Part shown: positions 8,404-16,484 of the stretch, piece after piece
How positions within the stretch are numbered: position 1 is the first letter of the stretch
Layout of the letters: each line of letters starts with the position of its first letter
Assembly (NCBI GenBank): GCA_003331885.1
Contig: QOPZ01000004.1
Location: forward strand, 1-40,924
Source of the DNA: Cryomorphaceae bacterium
Lineage (GTDB): Bacteria; Bacteroidota; Bacteroidia; Flavobacteriales; Flavobacteriaceae
Direction: 5' to 3'
DNA length: 40,924 nt
Notes under the pieces: generated by a model
Database searches by the model: none
What the model saw: only the letters and a program-made list of their open reading frames with translations
What the model was told of the DNA's origin: nothing
Program-made: the position numbers and the translations under genes

Positions 8404-9719
8404 ATAAAATAAAATCAATATCATTTTTACTAATCTTATTTACAGCTTTTTCTTTAGCTCAAGAAGAGCTTAAAATTAGTGATGCTGTAAAAATTACTCT
8501 TGAAAATAATCTTGATATAAAAATCATTGAAAATCGAACTAAAATTTCAAAGAATAATGCGAGCATTATGAATAGTGGTTATTTGCCAACTGTAAGGTCC
8601 AATGCAGGAATAAATAAAAGTGAACAAGACATTGAAATTGAAACCCCTAATAATATTTCAGGTAAACTGGATGAAATGAAAAGTGAAAACAGTTTTTCAA
8701 ATGTAACTGTGAATTATACCCTTTTTGATAATACAGGAAGAAATTTTAATTATAAAAAATCTAAAGAATTATTGAATAAATCTAAGCTTGAAGTTAAAGA
8801 AGTAATAGAAAACACATTATTGCAGCTGTTTACTGTTTACTATGAAGTTTGTCGACTAATTGAAGAAAAAGAAATTATACAATCTTCTGTTGAAATTTCA
8901 AAATCAAGGCTTGAAAGAAAAAAAATTCAATTTGAATTTGGACAAACTACTAAACTTGAAGTTTTAAATGCTGAAGTTGATGTTAATACAGACAGCATTA
9001 GATATTTAAATTCAATAAAAAATCTATCAAGTGCAAAACGAGATTTAAATCTAATTATGAATGTTGACTTAGATTCTGATTATTCTTATGACAAGATGGT
9101 AACATATAAATCCAAAGAAAATATTTTAGAGTTTTATAATAGTGCTTCAGAAAATAATAACAGATTAAAAATTTATAATAAATCTATAATAATCTCTAAT
9201 TATGAGCTTCAATCAATTAAATCAACATACCTACCAACAATAGGACTTAATGGTTCATATGATTGGAATGAAAGCACAAACAATAATCCTTATGCATTTT
9301 TTAATACTAATATTTATAATGGTTTTTCTGGAGGTATAAATTTATCATGGGATATTTTTAGTGGAGGAAAAAGGATTACTGCAAATAAAAATGCTAAAAT
9401 TCAACTTGAAAATTCAAAAATTGAAAGAGAGAAAGCTATTTTAGCTTTTAACAAAGAATTGAATAACACTTATGAAACATATATGAATAACCTTTTTATT
9501 CTAGAAGTTCAGGAAAAAAGCTTAAATACAAGTAACAATAATTTTTTAAGAAACTTAGAAAAATATAATATTGGAATAGTTTCTTCTATTGAGTTTAGAA
9601 GAGCTCAAATTAATTTACTTAATGCAGAACTTTCAAGAAATATAGCTATGTATGATGCAAAGCTGTCAGAATTGATTTTTTTAAAAATATCTGGTCAAAT
9701 TATTGAGAATTCATTCTGA
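8400..9719 (+). CDS. TolC family outer-membrane efflux channel
   Basis: A 439-residue outer membrane efflux protein with a signal peptide (MNKIKSISFLLILFTAFSLAQ). Two homologous OEP halves are visible. The first starts at LKISDAVKITLENNLDIKIIENRTKISKNNASIMNSGYLPTV. The second contains SIKSTYLPTIGLNGSYDWNES. YDAKLSELIFLKISGQI at the C-terminus is typical. Long alpha-helical stretches fit the periplasmic barrel. It forms the exit duct of the pump made with the two preceding genes, and starts at an ATGA overlap with the permease. It ends 13 bp from the convergent AAA+ gene. Confidence 0.9.
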   Translation: MNKIKSISFLLILFTAFSLAQEELKISDAVKITLENNLDIKIIENRTKISKNNASIMNSGYLPTVRSNAGINKSEQDIEIETPNNISGKLDEMKSENSFSNVTVNYTLFDNTGRNFNYKKSKELLNKSKLEVKEVIENTLLQLFTVYYEVCRLIEEKEIIQSSVEISKSRLERKKIQFEFGQTTKLEVLNAEVDVNTDSIRYLNSIKNLSSAKRDLNLIMNVDLDSDYSYDKMVTYKSKENILEFYNSASENNNRLKIYNKSIIISNYELQSIKSTYLPTIGLNGSYDWNESTNNNPYAFFNTNIYNGFSGGINLSWDIFSGGKRITANKNAKIQLENSKIEREKAILAFNKELNNTYETYMNNLFILEVQEKSLNTSNNNFLRNLEKYNIGIVSSIEFRRAQINLLNAELSRNIAMYDAKLSELIFLKISGQIIENSF

Positions 9720-9732
9720 ATATTAAATAAAC

Positions 9733-11196
9733 TTAAGTATTCAAATCATTTAGATACGACCCTAATGAATCTTTAAATTCAATACCATCTAGCATTCGAT
9801 TTTTTGAAAGCTTATTAAAAGATGTAAGTCCCCAAAGTAATATTTCTTTAATGAATAAAAGATCCTCATTATTTTCATTTTTACAATACTTAGTGATAAG
9901 CTTATTAATTGGCTTAATTTCATCAATAGCAATCTGATATTCTTTATTAGAAAATTCATCTCCTATAAATAATTCTTTATTATTTTCAACAAACCATGTT
10001 ATAATTTGATCATAATCATCAGTTTGATTTGGTTTTTGTAATTTACTTATCTCAGGAAAATATTTTAAAAAAATATTTTTAACTCCCTCATTTATTAAAT
10101 CAAAAGAAATATTATCAGCTCCTTGTTCCTCACCTTCATATACAAGTTCAATTTTACCATTAATCGAGGGAATGATTCCTGTAAAATCTGATAATCTTAT
10201 CGATGTGTTTTTTTCGTTATTAATTAGCATTCTTCTTTTAGCTGTACTAATTAAATTTTCATATGCTGTTATACTCATTCTGGCGCTTACCCCACTTTTA
10301 AAGTCAACAAATTCACTTTTACGAGCTGCAAAATTTATTTCTTCTATTAGATCCTTAGCAAGTTCAGGTACATATATTTCAGAATCAAAAATCTTAGATT
10401 CTTGCTGTGTAATTTTCTTTGCAATATTTAAACTGTGTGGATAATGGGTAATTATTTGAGATCCAATTCTATCCTTTAGTGGAGTAACAATACTTCCTCG
10501 ATTAGTATAATCTTCAGGATTAGCAGTAAATATAAATTGAATATCTAAGGGTATTCTTAACTTAAATCCTCTAATTTGAATTTCCTTTTCTTCCAGAATT
10601 GAAAACAAACTTACTTGAATTCTAGCTTGTAAATCTGGCAACTCATTTATAACAAATATGGATCTATTTGCTCTTGGTATCATTCCAAAATGAATTACAC
10701 TTTCATCAGCATAAGAAAGTTTTAAGCTAGCAGCTTTTATGGGGTCTATATCCCCAATAAGATCTGAAACTGTTACATCAGGTGTTGCAAGCTTTTCATA
10801 AAATCTTTCACTTTTATGAACCCAATCAATCTCTGAATCATCACCATTTTTTTCAATTATATTTTTTCCAATTGTTGAAACTGGATTGAGTGGATCATCA
10901 TTAATTTCAGAACCTTTAATAATTGGCATCCAATCATCTAATAATTCCACCATCATTCTAGCTAATCTTGTCTTAGCTTGACCTCTTAATCCAAGAAAAT
11001 TTATATTATGTTTTGATAAAATGGCTCTTTCTAAATCAGGGATTACAGTGTTTTCATATCCATGAATATTTGGAAACGAAGGTTTACCAGATTTAATGAG
11101 ATCTGATAAATTTTCTGATAATTCATCCTTTATTGACCTTGACTTATAACCAGAGTCTTTTAACTGTTTTACGTTTTTTAATTTAGGTTTTATCAT
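9733..11196 (-). CDS. Magnesium-chelatase-like AAA+ ATPase (MoxR/ChlI-type)
   Basis: A 487-residue cytoplasmic AAA+ protein of a Bacteroidota family related to the ChlI/BchI subunit of magnesium chelatase. Walker A is GLRGQAKT (residues 69-76). The Walker B region reads RSIFVINELPDL, so Asn-Glu replaces the common Asp-Glu; as I recall, this NE form is normal in the family. The pre-sensor inserts GFKLRIPLDIQFIFTANPEDYTNRG and TPLKDRIGSQI (sensor 1 and arginine-finger region) are well preserved. The C-terminal ~180 residues form a family-specific region. Its start overlaps the VWA gene stop by 1 bp, so the two should be co-translated partners. No tetrapyrrole or cobalamin genes are nearby, so a true chelatase role is unlikely. 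The client is unknown. Confidence 0.88.
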   Translation of the reverse strand: MIKPKLKNVKQLKDSGYKSRSIKDELSENLSDLIKSGKPSFPNIHGYENTVIPDLERAILSKHNINFLGLRGQAKTRLARMMVELLDDWMPIIKGSEINDDPLNPVSTIGKNIIEKNGDDSEIDWVHKSERFYEKLATPDVTVSDLIGDIDPIKAASLKLSYADESVIHFGMIPRANRSIFVINELPDLQARIQVSLFSILEEKEIQIRGFKLRIPLDIQFIFTANPEDYTNRGSIVTPLKDRIGSQIITHYPHSLNIAKKITQQESKIFDSEIYVPELAKDLIEEINFAARKSEFVDFKSGVSARMSITAYENLISTAKRRMLINNEKNTSIRLSDFTGIIPSINGKIELVYEGEEQGADNISFDLINEGVKNIFLKYFPEISKLQKPNQTDDYDQIITWFVENNKELFIGDEFSNKEYQIAIDEIKPINKLITKYCKNENNEDLLFIKEILLWGLTSFNKLSKNRMLDGIEFKDSLGSYLNDLNT

Positions 11197-12323
11197 TATA
11201 TTTTTCTTTTTCTATTACTTTCATAATCTTCAAAAATCATTTCACCAAGATTGTCAAGTCCTGTGTAGAATGCCTTTCCGTTATTTGCTTTAGCGAATTC
11301 TCTTACAAAATGCTGTAAATAAGCATCTCTGGCAATCATAAAAGTTGTTATTGGAATATTAAGTTTTTTAGCCTGTTTTGCCATGTTATAACATTTATTA
11401 GTTATTCTGGAATCAAGGCCCGAACTATTTTTGTAATAACTTCCATCACTTAATTTTAAACAACTTGGTTTACCGTCTGTAATCATCAAAATTTGCTTGT
11501 TATTATTCTTTTTCTTTTTCAAAATATCCATTGCCAATTGTAAGCCTGCAACAGTATTTGTATGGTAAGGACCCACCTTGAGATAAGGCAACTGCTTTAA
11601 AGGAATTATTTTAGCGTCATTGCCAAAAACTAATATATCTAACGTGTCCTTTGGATATCTAGTAATAATCAATTCTGCTAGTGCCATTGCAACTTTTTTT
11701 GCAGGTGTAATTCTGTCTTCGCCATATAGAATCATACTATGACTTATATCAATCATTAAAACAGTACTCATTTGAGAATTATAAGATGAATTTCTTACAA
11801 CAATATCATCAGAAATTAAATCTAACTCATCATTGCCAGTTCTGGAGTACATGTTCTTTAAACTCTCACTAATTATAATTTTATCTACTTGGTCTCCATA
11901 CTGATAGTTTTTGTAATCAGTAACATCATCATCATCAGATCCAGAATACTTTGATTTATGATTTCCAGATCTTGATTTTTTAATTTTTCCAAATATTTTT
12001 TTTAACGCAAACTTCCTGAGAGCTTTTTCCATTTTAGCAGAAATCTTATTTAAAGTTTTGTCACCATCTGAACTAATTTCAGCATTAATAAAACCTTTTT
12101 GTAGCAAGTCTTCTATAAAATCATCAATAGTATAATTTTCATCTGTTAAAAGATACTCTTTGTCAAGCTGTCTTAACCAATCAATAGCCTCGTCAAAGTC
12201 TCCAGATGTATAAGTAATTAGCTCTTTAAAAATTTCGAATAATTTTTCAAAAGGAGTAATATTTTTTTCTTTGAATAATGAAAAGGACCAACCTTTTAAA
12301 GGGATATTATCAAAAATTTTCAT
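11196..12323 (-). CDS. VWA (von Willebrand A) domain protein, partner of the AAA+ ATPase
   Basis: A 375-residue protein with no signal peptide. Residues 1-110 are helical and charged. A low-complexity Ser/Asp/Lys linker follows (about 115-145, GSDDDDVTD). The C-terminal VWA domain carries a complete MIDAS: DISHS at 192-196, the Thr in TNTVAGLQ, and ITDGKPS. This matches the VWA subunit that works with MoxR/ChlI-like ATPases (compare ChlD or CoxE). The MIDAS metal would bind an acidic residue of the partner or client. It is the first gene of the two-gene minus-strand operon and lies upstream of the AAA+ gene with a 1-bp overlap. Function is inferred from pairing only. Confidence 0.87.
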   Translation of the reverse strand: MKIFDNIPLKGWSFSLFKEKNITPFEKLFEIFKELITYTSGDFDEAIDWLRQLDKEYLLTDENYTIDDFIEDLLQKGFINAEISSDGDKTLNKISAKMEKALRKFALKKIFGKIKKSRSGNHKSKYSGSDDDDVTDYKNYQYGDQVDKIIISESLKNMYSRTGNDELDLISDDIVVRNSSYNSQMSTVLMIDISHSMILYGEDRITPAKKVAMALAELIITRYPKDTLDILVFGNDAKIIPLKQLPYLKVGPYHTNTVAGLQLAMDILKKKKNNNKQILMITDGKPSCLKLSDGSYYKNSSGLDSRITNKCYNMAKQAKKLNIPITTFMIARDAYLQHFVREFAKANNGKAFYTGLDNLGEMIFEDYESNRKRKI

Positions 12324-12615
12324 AGATATACTTTAAACAAAACAAATGCCAAGACAATAAAAAAATAAAAAAAATACTTTTTCATAGGTTTATAAATATA
12401 TCGATTATGCAAAAACAAATATTATAATATTTATTATTAACATTAATTTAAACTATAAAGATTAACTAACTAACAGTAACGTTGATATTTATGTTAATAA
12501 ATGAATTTTTCTGATATAAATAATTTATAAAACATATTAACTTATGTGAATAAAAAAATCATCTCTTAACAATTAATTAAACTACACTTTAATAAAATTT
12601 TACTAACTATAACAC
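12324..12615. other. Divergent intergenic region (292 bp)
   Basis: This is the largest gene-free gap in the window. It separates the VWA/AAA+ operon (minus) from the 70-aa/YkuK genes (plus) and must hold promoters for both. It is almost entirely A and T. A minus-strand AATATTTG lies around 12418-12425 and is a near match to TAnnTTTG, but it is about 95 bp from the VWA start. I see no tRNA, clear hairpin terminator, ORF or strong repeat. Confidence 0.5.
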
Positions 12616-12828
12616 ATGAAAAGAATTGATAAAGAGCATTACAAAATTTGCTTAATAAATAATCATGAGCTTTCTTCAAAAATTGATAATCTAATCCAAG
12701 AAACTTTCGATAATTACGTTAGAAAAAAAAATATCAATTATTCTGATGAAGAAATTAAAGAAGAAGATTTTAGAGATATTTACGAATTATCTTTAGATTG
12801 GTTGTTTAGAGAGCTACATTGTTTGTAA
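12616..12828 (+). CDS. Small hypothetical protein (70 aa)
   Basis: A 70-residue soluble acidic protein with no signal peptide or membrane segment. It is predicted mostly helical, with the segment YSDEEIKEEDFRDIYELSLDWLFRELHCL at its C-terminus. I do not recognise the family. It starts at ATG after an AT-rich region with no Shine-Dalgarno, and its stop is separated by 1 bp from the YkuK gene start, which supports it as a real co-expressed gene. A partner or regulator of the YkuK protein is a guess only. Confidence 0.65.
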   Translation: MKRIDKEHYKICLINNHELSSKIDNLIQETFDNYVRKKNINYSDEEIKEEDFRDIYELSLDWLFRELHCL

Positions 12829-12829
12829 A

Positions 12830-13276
12830 ATGTACCAATTTAATAAAATCAATGGTGAAACCATTGAATACTTAAGCTATACTAAAAATATAGTTAAAAA
12901 ATTTCCGTCTGTAAAAATACACGTTGGTACAGATTCATTTCTTTTAAATGATAATACAAGGTATATAACTGCAATAGCATTCAGATTCAATAAAGCAGGG
13001 GTTCATTATATATACACAAAAAAAAAATTCCCAATAATAAAAGATAATTGGGAAAGATTATGGCGTGAAACAGAACTTAGTGTAGATATTGCTAGACAAT
13101 TAGATAAGCATAAAGTAAAAATAGAAATTGATATGGATTATAATTCAGATGAAAGATTCTTTTCAAATAAACTTGTTTCTGTTGCAAAGGGTTGGGCTAA
13201 TTCACTTGGATTTAAGGTAAATTTAAAACCATATAATCAAATTGCTACTTCAGCTGCTGATTATCACTCAAAATAA
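12830..13276 (+). CDS. YkuK family RNase H-like protein (DUF458)
   Basis: A 148-residue protein whose core VKIHVGTDSFLLNDNTRYITAIAFRF matches the start of the YkuK/DUF458 family, which has an RNase H-like fold. A candidate acidic residue is Asp in GTDS; others lie in IEIDMDYN, and a C-terminal ATSAADYHSK carries Asp and His. Family members begin with the GTDS strand and have a helix like WERLWRETELSVDIARQL. The biochemical activity of the family is not established. It follows the 70-aa gene by 1 bp, and the LpxH-like gene starts 50 bp later. Confidence 0.8.
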   Translation: MYQFNKINGETIEYLSYTKNIVKKFPSVKIHVGTDSFLLNDNTRYITAIAFRFNKAGVHYIYTKKKFPIIKDNWERLWRETELSVDIARQLDKHKVKIEIDMDYNSDERFFSNKLVSVAKGWANSLGFKVNLKPYNQIATSAADYHSK

Positions 13277-13326
13277 ATTATTAATTAACATAAACTTATT
13301 ATTAAATAAACATTTTAATCACATCT

Positions 13327-14181
13327 ATGTGGCTTATTGGTAAGGTGCATGAAAATAGACAAATAGATTTACTTGTTCTTTCAGATATTCATTTGGGTAC
13401 CCATGGATGTAGAGCCGAGGAACTAATCAATTATTTGAGAACTATTCGCCCAAAAAAAATCATCTTAAATGGTGATATTATTGATATTTGGCAATTTAAA
13501 AAAAAATATTTTCCAAAATCTCACTTAAAAGTTATAAGAATGCTTTTAGATTTTTTATCTAAAGGAACTAAGATTTATTATTTACCCGGAAATCATGATG
13601 AAGTTTTAAGAAAGTTTAATGGTTATGGAATAAAAAATTTTAAAATTAGTAATAAAGCGGTTTTAAAATTAAATGGTAAAAAAGCATGGTTTTTTCATGG
13701 AGATGTATTTGATATTACTATGAAATATTCCAAATGGGTAGCAAAACTGGGGGGTATAGGATATGATTTTTTAATTAGGTTGAATTACAGAATAAATCGT
13801 TTTAGAGCATTAATTGGAAAAGAAAAAATATCATTTTCTAAATACATAAAATATAAAGTAAAGGAAGCAGTTAAATATGTCAATCAATTTGAAGAGACTG
13901 CTCTTGATATTGCTCGCGAAAATAACTATGATTATGTTATATGTGGACACATACATCAACCAGTTATTAGGGATCAAATTATTAAGGGAAAAAAAATAAC
14001 ATATTTGAACTCTGGAGATTGGATAGAAAATTTAACTTCTCTTGAATATAACAATAACAGATGGAAATTATTTGAGTATGATCCTAATAATTTCAGACAT
14101 CTAAAAAAAGAAAGAAATTCAACTATAGACAAATCCACTAGTGAACTTTTTGAATCAATGCTTAAAAATTTTAAATCATGA
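13327..14181 (+). CDS. Calcineurin-like phosphoesterase, UDP-2,3-diacylglucosamine diphosphatase (LpxH-like) family
   Basis: A 284-residue metallophosphoesterase. The five metal-binding blocks appear in order: LVLSDIHLG, LNGDIIDIW, LPGNHDE, WFFHGDVFD and VICGHIHQP. The Bacteroidota proteins of this type are annotated as UDP-2,3-diacylglucosamine diphosphatase, which makes lipid X in lipid A synthesis on the cytoplasmic side of the inner membrane. The segment ITMKYSKWVAKLGGIGYDFLIRLNYRINRF is an amphipathic insertion as in LpxH-type enzymes. ATG 13327 gives 18 residues before SDIHLG; an in-frame GTG at 13345 is an alternative. It overlaps the glycosyltransferase by 4 bp, which suggests a joint envelope-glycolipid role. 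Confidence 0.87.
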   Translation: MWLIGKVHENRQIDLLVLSDIHLGTHGCRAEELINYLRTIRPKKIILNGDIIDIWQFKKKYFPKSHLKVIRMLLDFLSKGTKIYYLPGNHDEVLRKFNGYGIKNFKISNKAVLKLNGKKAWFFHGDVFDITMKYSKWVAKLGGIGYDFLIRLNYRINRFRALIGKEKISFSKYIKYKVKEAVKYVNQFEETALDIARENNYDYVICGHIHQPVIRDQIIKGKKITYLNSGDWIENLTSLEYNNNRWKLFEYDPNNFRHLKKERNSTIDKSTSELFESMLKNFKS

Positions 14182-15236
14182 AAATTTTATACGCAGTTCA
14201 ATCAACTGGAAACGGACATATAATTAGAGCAAATGAATTAATTAAAATTTTTAAAAATCGAGCTGAGGTTGATGTGTTGATTAGTGGAACTCAATCATCA
14301 TTAAAATTGAAACATGATATAAAATATCAATATAAAGGCTTGAGTTTTGTATTTGGAAAAAAAGGAGGAATTGATTTTTTCAAGACATTTAAATTATTCA
14401 ATCCAATCACATTTATTAAAGAAATTTATAATTGTCCAGTTAACAAATACGATTTAATAATTAATGATTTTGAACCTATATCTGCTTGGGCATGTTTATT
14501 TAAAAGAAAAAAAAATTGTATTGCATTGAGTCATCAATTCTCTTTATTATCACATAAAGTACCAAAAGGATCAAAAGTGAATCTGATTCAGTCATTTATT
14601 TTAAAATATTATTCACCTGTTAAGAAAGGCTATGGATTTAATTTTAAAAAATATGATAAAAATATTTTTTTTCCAATAATTAAATCCAACCTTAGAAATA
14701 AAGAAATTAAAAATGGTTGTCACATAACTACTTATCTGCCATCATATTCAGATGAGTATCTTTTTGCTATATTTTCAAAACTTTATAAGCAAAATTGGCA
14801 TGTTTTTTCACCATATACAAAGCGCAAGTACAGGAGAGGAAATATTTCATTTTTTCCCACAGGATATGAGGCGTTTGAAGAAAGTATATTATCGTGTAAA
14901 GGAGTAATATGTAATTCAGGTTTTGAAACTCCATCTGAAGCACTATTTCTAGGAAAAAAATTACTAGTTATTCCAATGAAGTATCAATTTGAACAACATA
15001 TGAATGCCGTTGCATTAGACAAAATGGGAGTTAAAGTTCTTAAAACACTTAATAAAAACTCAATTAGTAAGATTAGAAAATGGATTAAAAAAGTTAATCT
15101 AATTAGGATGACTTATCCTGATGAAAATAAGAAAATCATTGATAAAATTTTAATTGATTTTATAAGAGAAAAATCAAATAAAAAAATATCTAATAATTTA
15201 AAATACTTTACAAACCAAAGGGATACAATACTCTGA
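14178..15236 (+). CDS. Glycosyltransferase (MurG/GT28-like, GT-B fold)
   Basis: A 352-residue GT-B-type glycosyltransferase. The N-terminal nucleotide-fold motif MKILYAVQSTGNGHIIRANELIKIF resembles the G-x-GH-x-x-R start of MurG/MGT enzymes. The donor-binding C-terminal motif is clear: GVICNSGFETPSEALFLGKKLLVIPMKYQFEQHMNAVALDKMGV. The last ~35 residues are Lys/Asn-rich. It starts at an ATGA overlap with the LpxH-like gene, so it probably acts on a lipid or cell-surface glycan. Donor and acceptor are not predictable. Confidence 0.85.
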   Translation: MKILYAVQSTGNGHIIRANELIKIFKNRAEVDVLISGTQSSLKLKHDIKYQYKGLSFVFGKKGGIDFFKTFKLFNPITFIKEIYNCPVNKYDLIINDFEPISAWACLFKRKKNCIALSHQFSLLSHKVPKGSKVNLIQSFILKYYSPVKKGYGFNFKKYDKNIFFPIIKSNLRNKEIKNGCHITTYLPSYSDEYLFAIFSKLYKQNWHVFSPYTKRKYRRGNISFFPTGYEAFEESILSCKGVICNSGFETPSEALFLGKKLLVIPMKYQFEQHMNAVALDKMGVKVLKTLNKNSISKIRKWIKKVNLIRMTYPDENKKIIDKILIDFIREKSNKKISNNLKYFTNQRDTIL

Positions 15237-15319
15237 GAAAATGTTAGGTTTCTAATTACAAAAATTAAATTTTCACTAGTTCGAGTCGAACATTTGGGAA
15301 CACTTTTTAGTTTTGTAAA

Positions 15320-15346
15320 GCGTTGATAATCAACACATATTTTTTT
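15320..15346 (+). terminator. Possible weak terminator after the glycosyltransferase gene
   Basis: A palindrome GTTGATAATCAAC (15322-15334) can form a 5-bp stem with loop TAA, followed after a few bases by seven T residues at 15340-15346. It lies 84 bp after the glycosyltransferase stop and would end plus-strand transcription before the minus-strand tRNA. The stem is short and has only two G:C pairs, so this is tentative; it could instead be part of an old recombination site. Confidence 0.35.
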
Positions 15347-15347
15347 G

Positions 15348-15422
15348 TGGGTGATACTGGATTCGAACCAGTGACCCCTACCCTGTCAAGGTAGTGCTCT
15401 GAACCAACTGAGCTAATCACCC
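15348..15422 (-). tRNA. tRNA-Val (anticodon GAC)
   Basis: The reverse complement begins GGGTGATTAGCTCAGTTGG and folds as a full cloverleaf. Acceptor GGGTGAT pairs with ATCACCC over 7 bp. D arm is GCTC/GAGC. The anticodon arm is CTACC-TTGACAG-GGTAG, giving anticodon GAC, which reads the Val codon GUC. T arm is ACTGG-TTCGAAT-CCAGT. The discriminator is A and CCA is not encoded. The acceptor and D-arm sequence match bacterial tRNA-Val. Confidence 0.95.
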
Positions 15423-15501
15423 TAGTAAATCTTAAATATCAAACTAACTGAAAATAGAGATTTTTGTACTTAAACTAATTTTAGAATTATTTAAATTTTA
15501 T

Positions 15502-15906
15502 TTATTCTAAATATTTTTGCATTTTTTGACTTAGCTCCATTCCCCATTGCATACTAGCTTGCATAGTTTCTTGCGCTATAATTGGAGTTTTTTCACTTAT
15601 CTTTTTACCAATTGGAGTTTTATACATTTGAATTGCATCTTTTAAATCTTCTACAGTAAAATGCTTTTGATATACTGGGACTAATAGTTCTATCAAACTT
15701 CCCATTACATCATTTGTAAACTCTTCTCTATCTTCATCTTTAATTGTAACTCCCATCATTGTTCCCATTTGATCGATTGTAGCATTAAATGTTTCGAACT
15801 GTCCTTGAGCAGTCATGTATTCAATAAGCAAAGATTTATAATTTTCTTGTGAATTAATAGAATTTAAAGAAAACAAAAGGATTAATGGTAAAAGTACTTT
15901 TTTCAT
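15502..15906 (-). CDS. DUF2059 domain-containing secreted protein
   Basis: A 134-residue protein with a signal peptide (MKKVLLPLILLFSLNSINSQ) followed by a DUF2059-like helical domain. The typical pattern is present: LVPVYQKHFTVEDLKDAIQMYKTPIGKKISEKTPIIAQETMQASMQWGMELSQKMQKYL. The [FY]Y-x-[ST]P-x-G-[KR]K motif of this family appears as MYKTPIGKK. Location should be periplasmic; function is unknown. It is monocistronic, next to the tRNA-Val gene on the same strand. Confidence 0.87.
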   Translation of the reverse strand: MKKVLLPLILLFSLNSINSQENYKSLLIEYMTAQGQFETFNATIDQMGTMMGVTIKDEDREEFTNDVMGSLIELLVPVYQKHFTVEDLKDAIQMYKTPIGKKISEKTPIIAQETMQASMQWGMELSQKMQKYLE

Positions 15907-15922
15907 ATAAATAATTTTTTAT

Positions 15923-15953
15923 CTAATATAATCTATTCAACCCTTTATATCAA
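15923..15953 (-). promoter_or_regulatory. Candidate promoter of the DUF2059 gene
   Basis: On the minus strand a TTG (15951-15953) is followed after 20 bp by TATATTAG (15923-15930), a 7-of-8 match to TAnnTTTG, at a spacing compatible with Bacteroidota -33/-7 promoters. The element ends 16 bp upstream of the ATG. Confidence 0.35.
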
Positions 15954-16041
15954 GAATATTAGCTTAAACAACTGAGATAATAATTAAAGATTGATTATTT
16001 CTTGGCTCATTTATTGTATGATTGAATTAAAATAATATTCC

Positions 16042-16449
16042 ATGCTAAAAAATGTATCCTACAATAATGATAAACAAAAAAAAGAAATAGATGAATTTGT
16101 AGGCAAACCATTTAATCTTTTAGAAAGAATTAAACAAAAAGGAATTGGATCTAGAAAATTATTAATTACTAAAGCGAGTAAAGAAATTGAAAATCTTTTA
16201 ATTCTTGATAACAATCTAAATCAATGTAATATTGAAAGAAGACAAAAGGGAATAATAATTTATTTTAGAGTTCTTCTTGACACTTATGCATTAATAATTC
16301 CATATTACAAACTAGTTATTATAAAAGGTGAAAGTGATAAATACACATTTCATATTGATCACAGGTTTTTAAAAATTGAAACAAATAATTCCAAAGATCA
16401 TGAGTTTATAAGATATGTTTTAAATGAAAAAGCAAATTTTAAAATCTAA
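16042..16449 (+). CDS. Conserved hypothetical protein (135 aa)
   Basis: A 135-residue basic cytosolic protein with no signal peptide. I recognise the layout from uncharacterised flavobacterial proteins but no named domain: an N-terminal NLLERIKQKGIGSRKLLITKASKEIENLL segment and a beta-rich C-terminal half (GIIIYFRVLLDTYALIIPYYKLVIIKGESDKYTFHIDHRFLKIE). The alternating strands and final helix could fit a small PH-like fold, but that is an inference. The next gene starts 35 bp after its stop on the same strand, so they may share a transcript. Confidence 0.7.
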   Translation: MLKNVSYNNDKQKKEIDEFVGKPFNLLERIKQKGIGSRKLLITKASKEIENLLILDNNLNQCNIERRQKGIIIYFRVLLDTYALIIPYYKLVIIKGESDKYTFHIDHRFLKIETNNSKDHEFIRYVLNEKANFKI

Positions 16450-16484
16450 TCAAATATTTTATTAATTTTATTAAAAATCTTAAG

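Noticed and set aside
9733-12323. True magnesium chelatase for chlorophyll or cobalamin
   Set aside because: No large ChlH/CobN subunit and no tetrapyrrole genes are in the window, and the proteins belong to a separate Bacteroidota family.
12324-12615. Small RNA or riboswitch in the divergent gap
   Set aside because: The sequence is almost all A/T with no stable G/C-containing stem and no recognised riboswitch core.
9733-13276. A defence system made of AAA+, VWA and an RNase H-like protein
   Set aside because: MoxR-VWA pairs occur in some defence systems, but here there is no protease or other effector, no mobile or defence neighbours, and the flanking genes are ordinary chromosomal ones. 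The operons are divergent, so I do not claim a system.
15348-15422. Reading the tRNA as tRNA-Asp because GTC appears on the plus strand
   Set aside because: The gene is on the minus strand; the anticodon loop there is TTGACAG, so the anticodon is GAC (Val), and the acceptor stem also matches tRNA-Val.
15480-15511. Inverted repeat TTTAGAAT/ATTCTAAA as a terminator of the DUF2059 gene
   Set aside because: The arms are AT-rich, the loop is 16 nt, the right arm overlaps the coding end, and no T tract follows on the minus strand.
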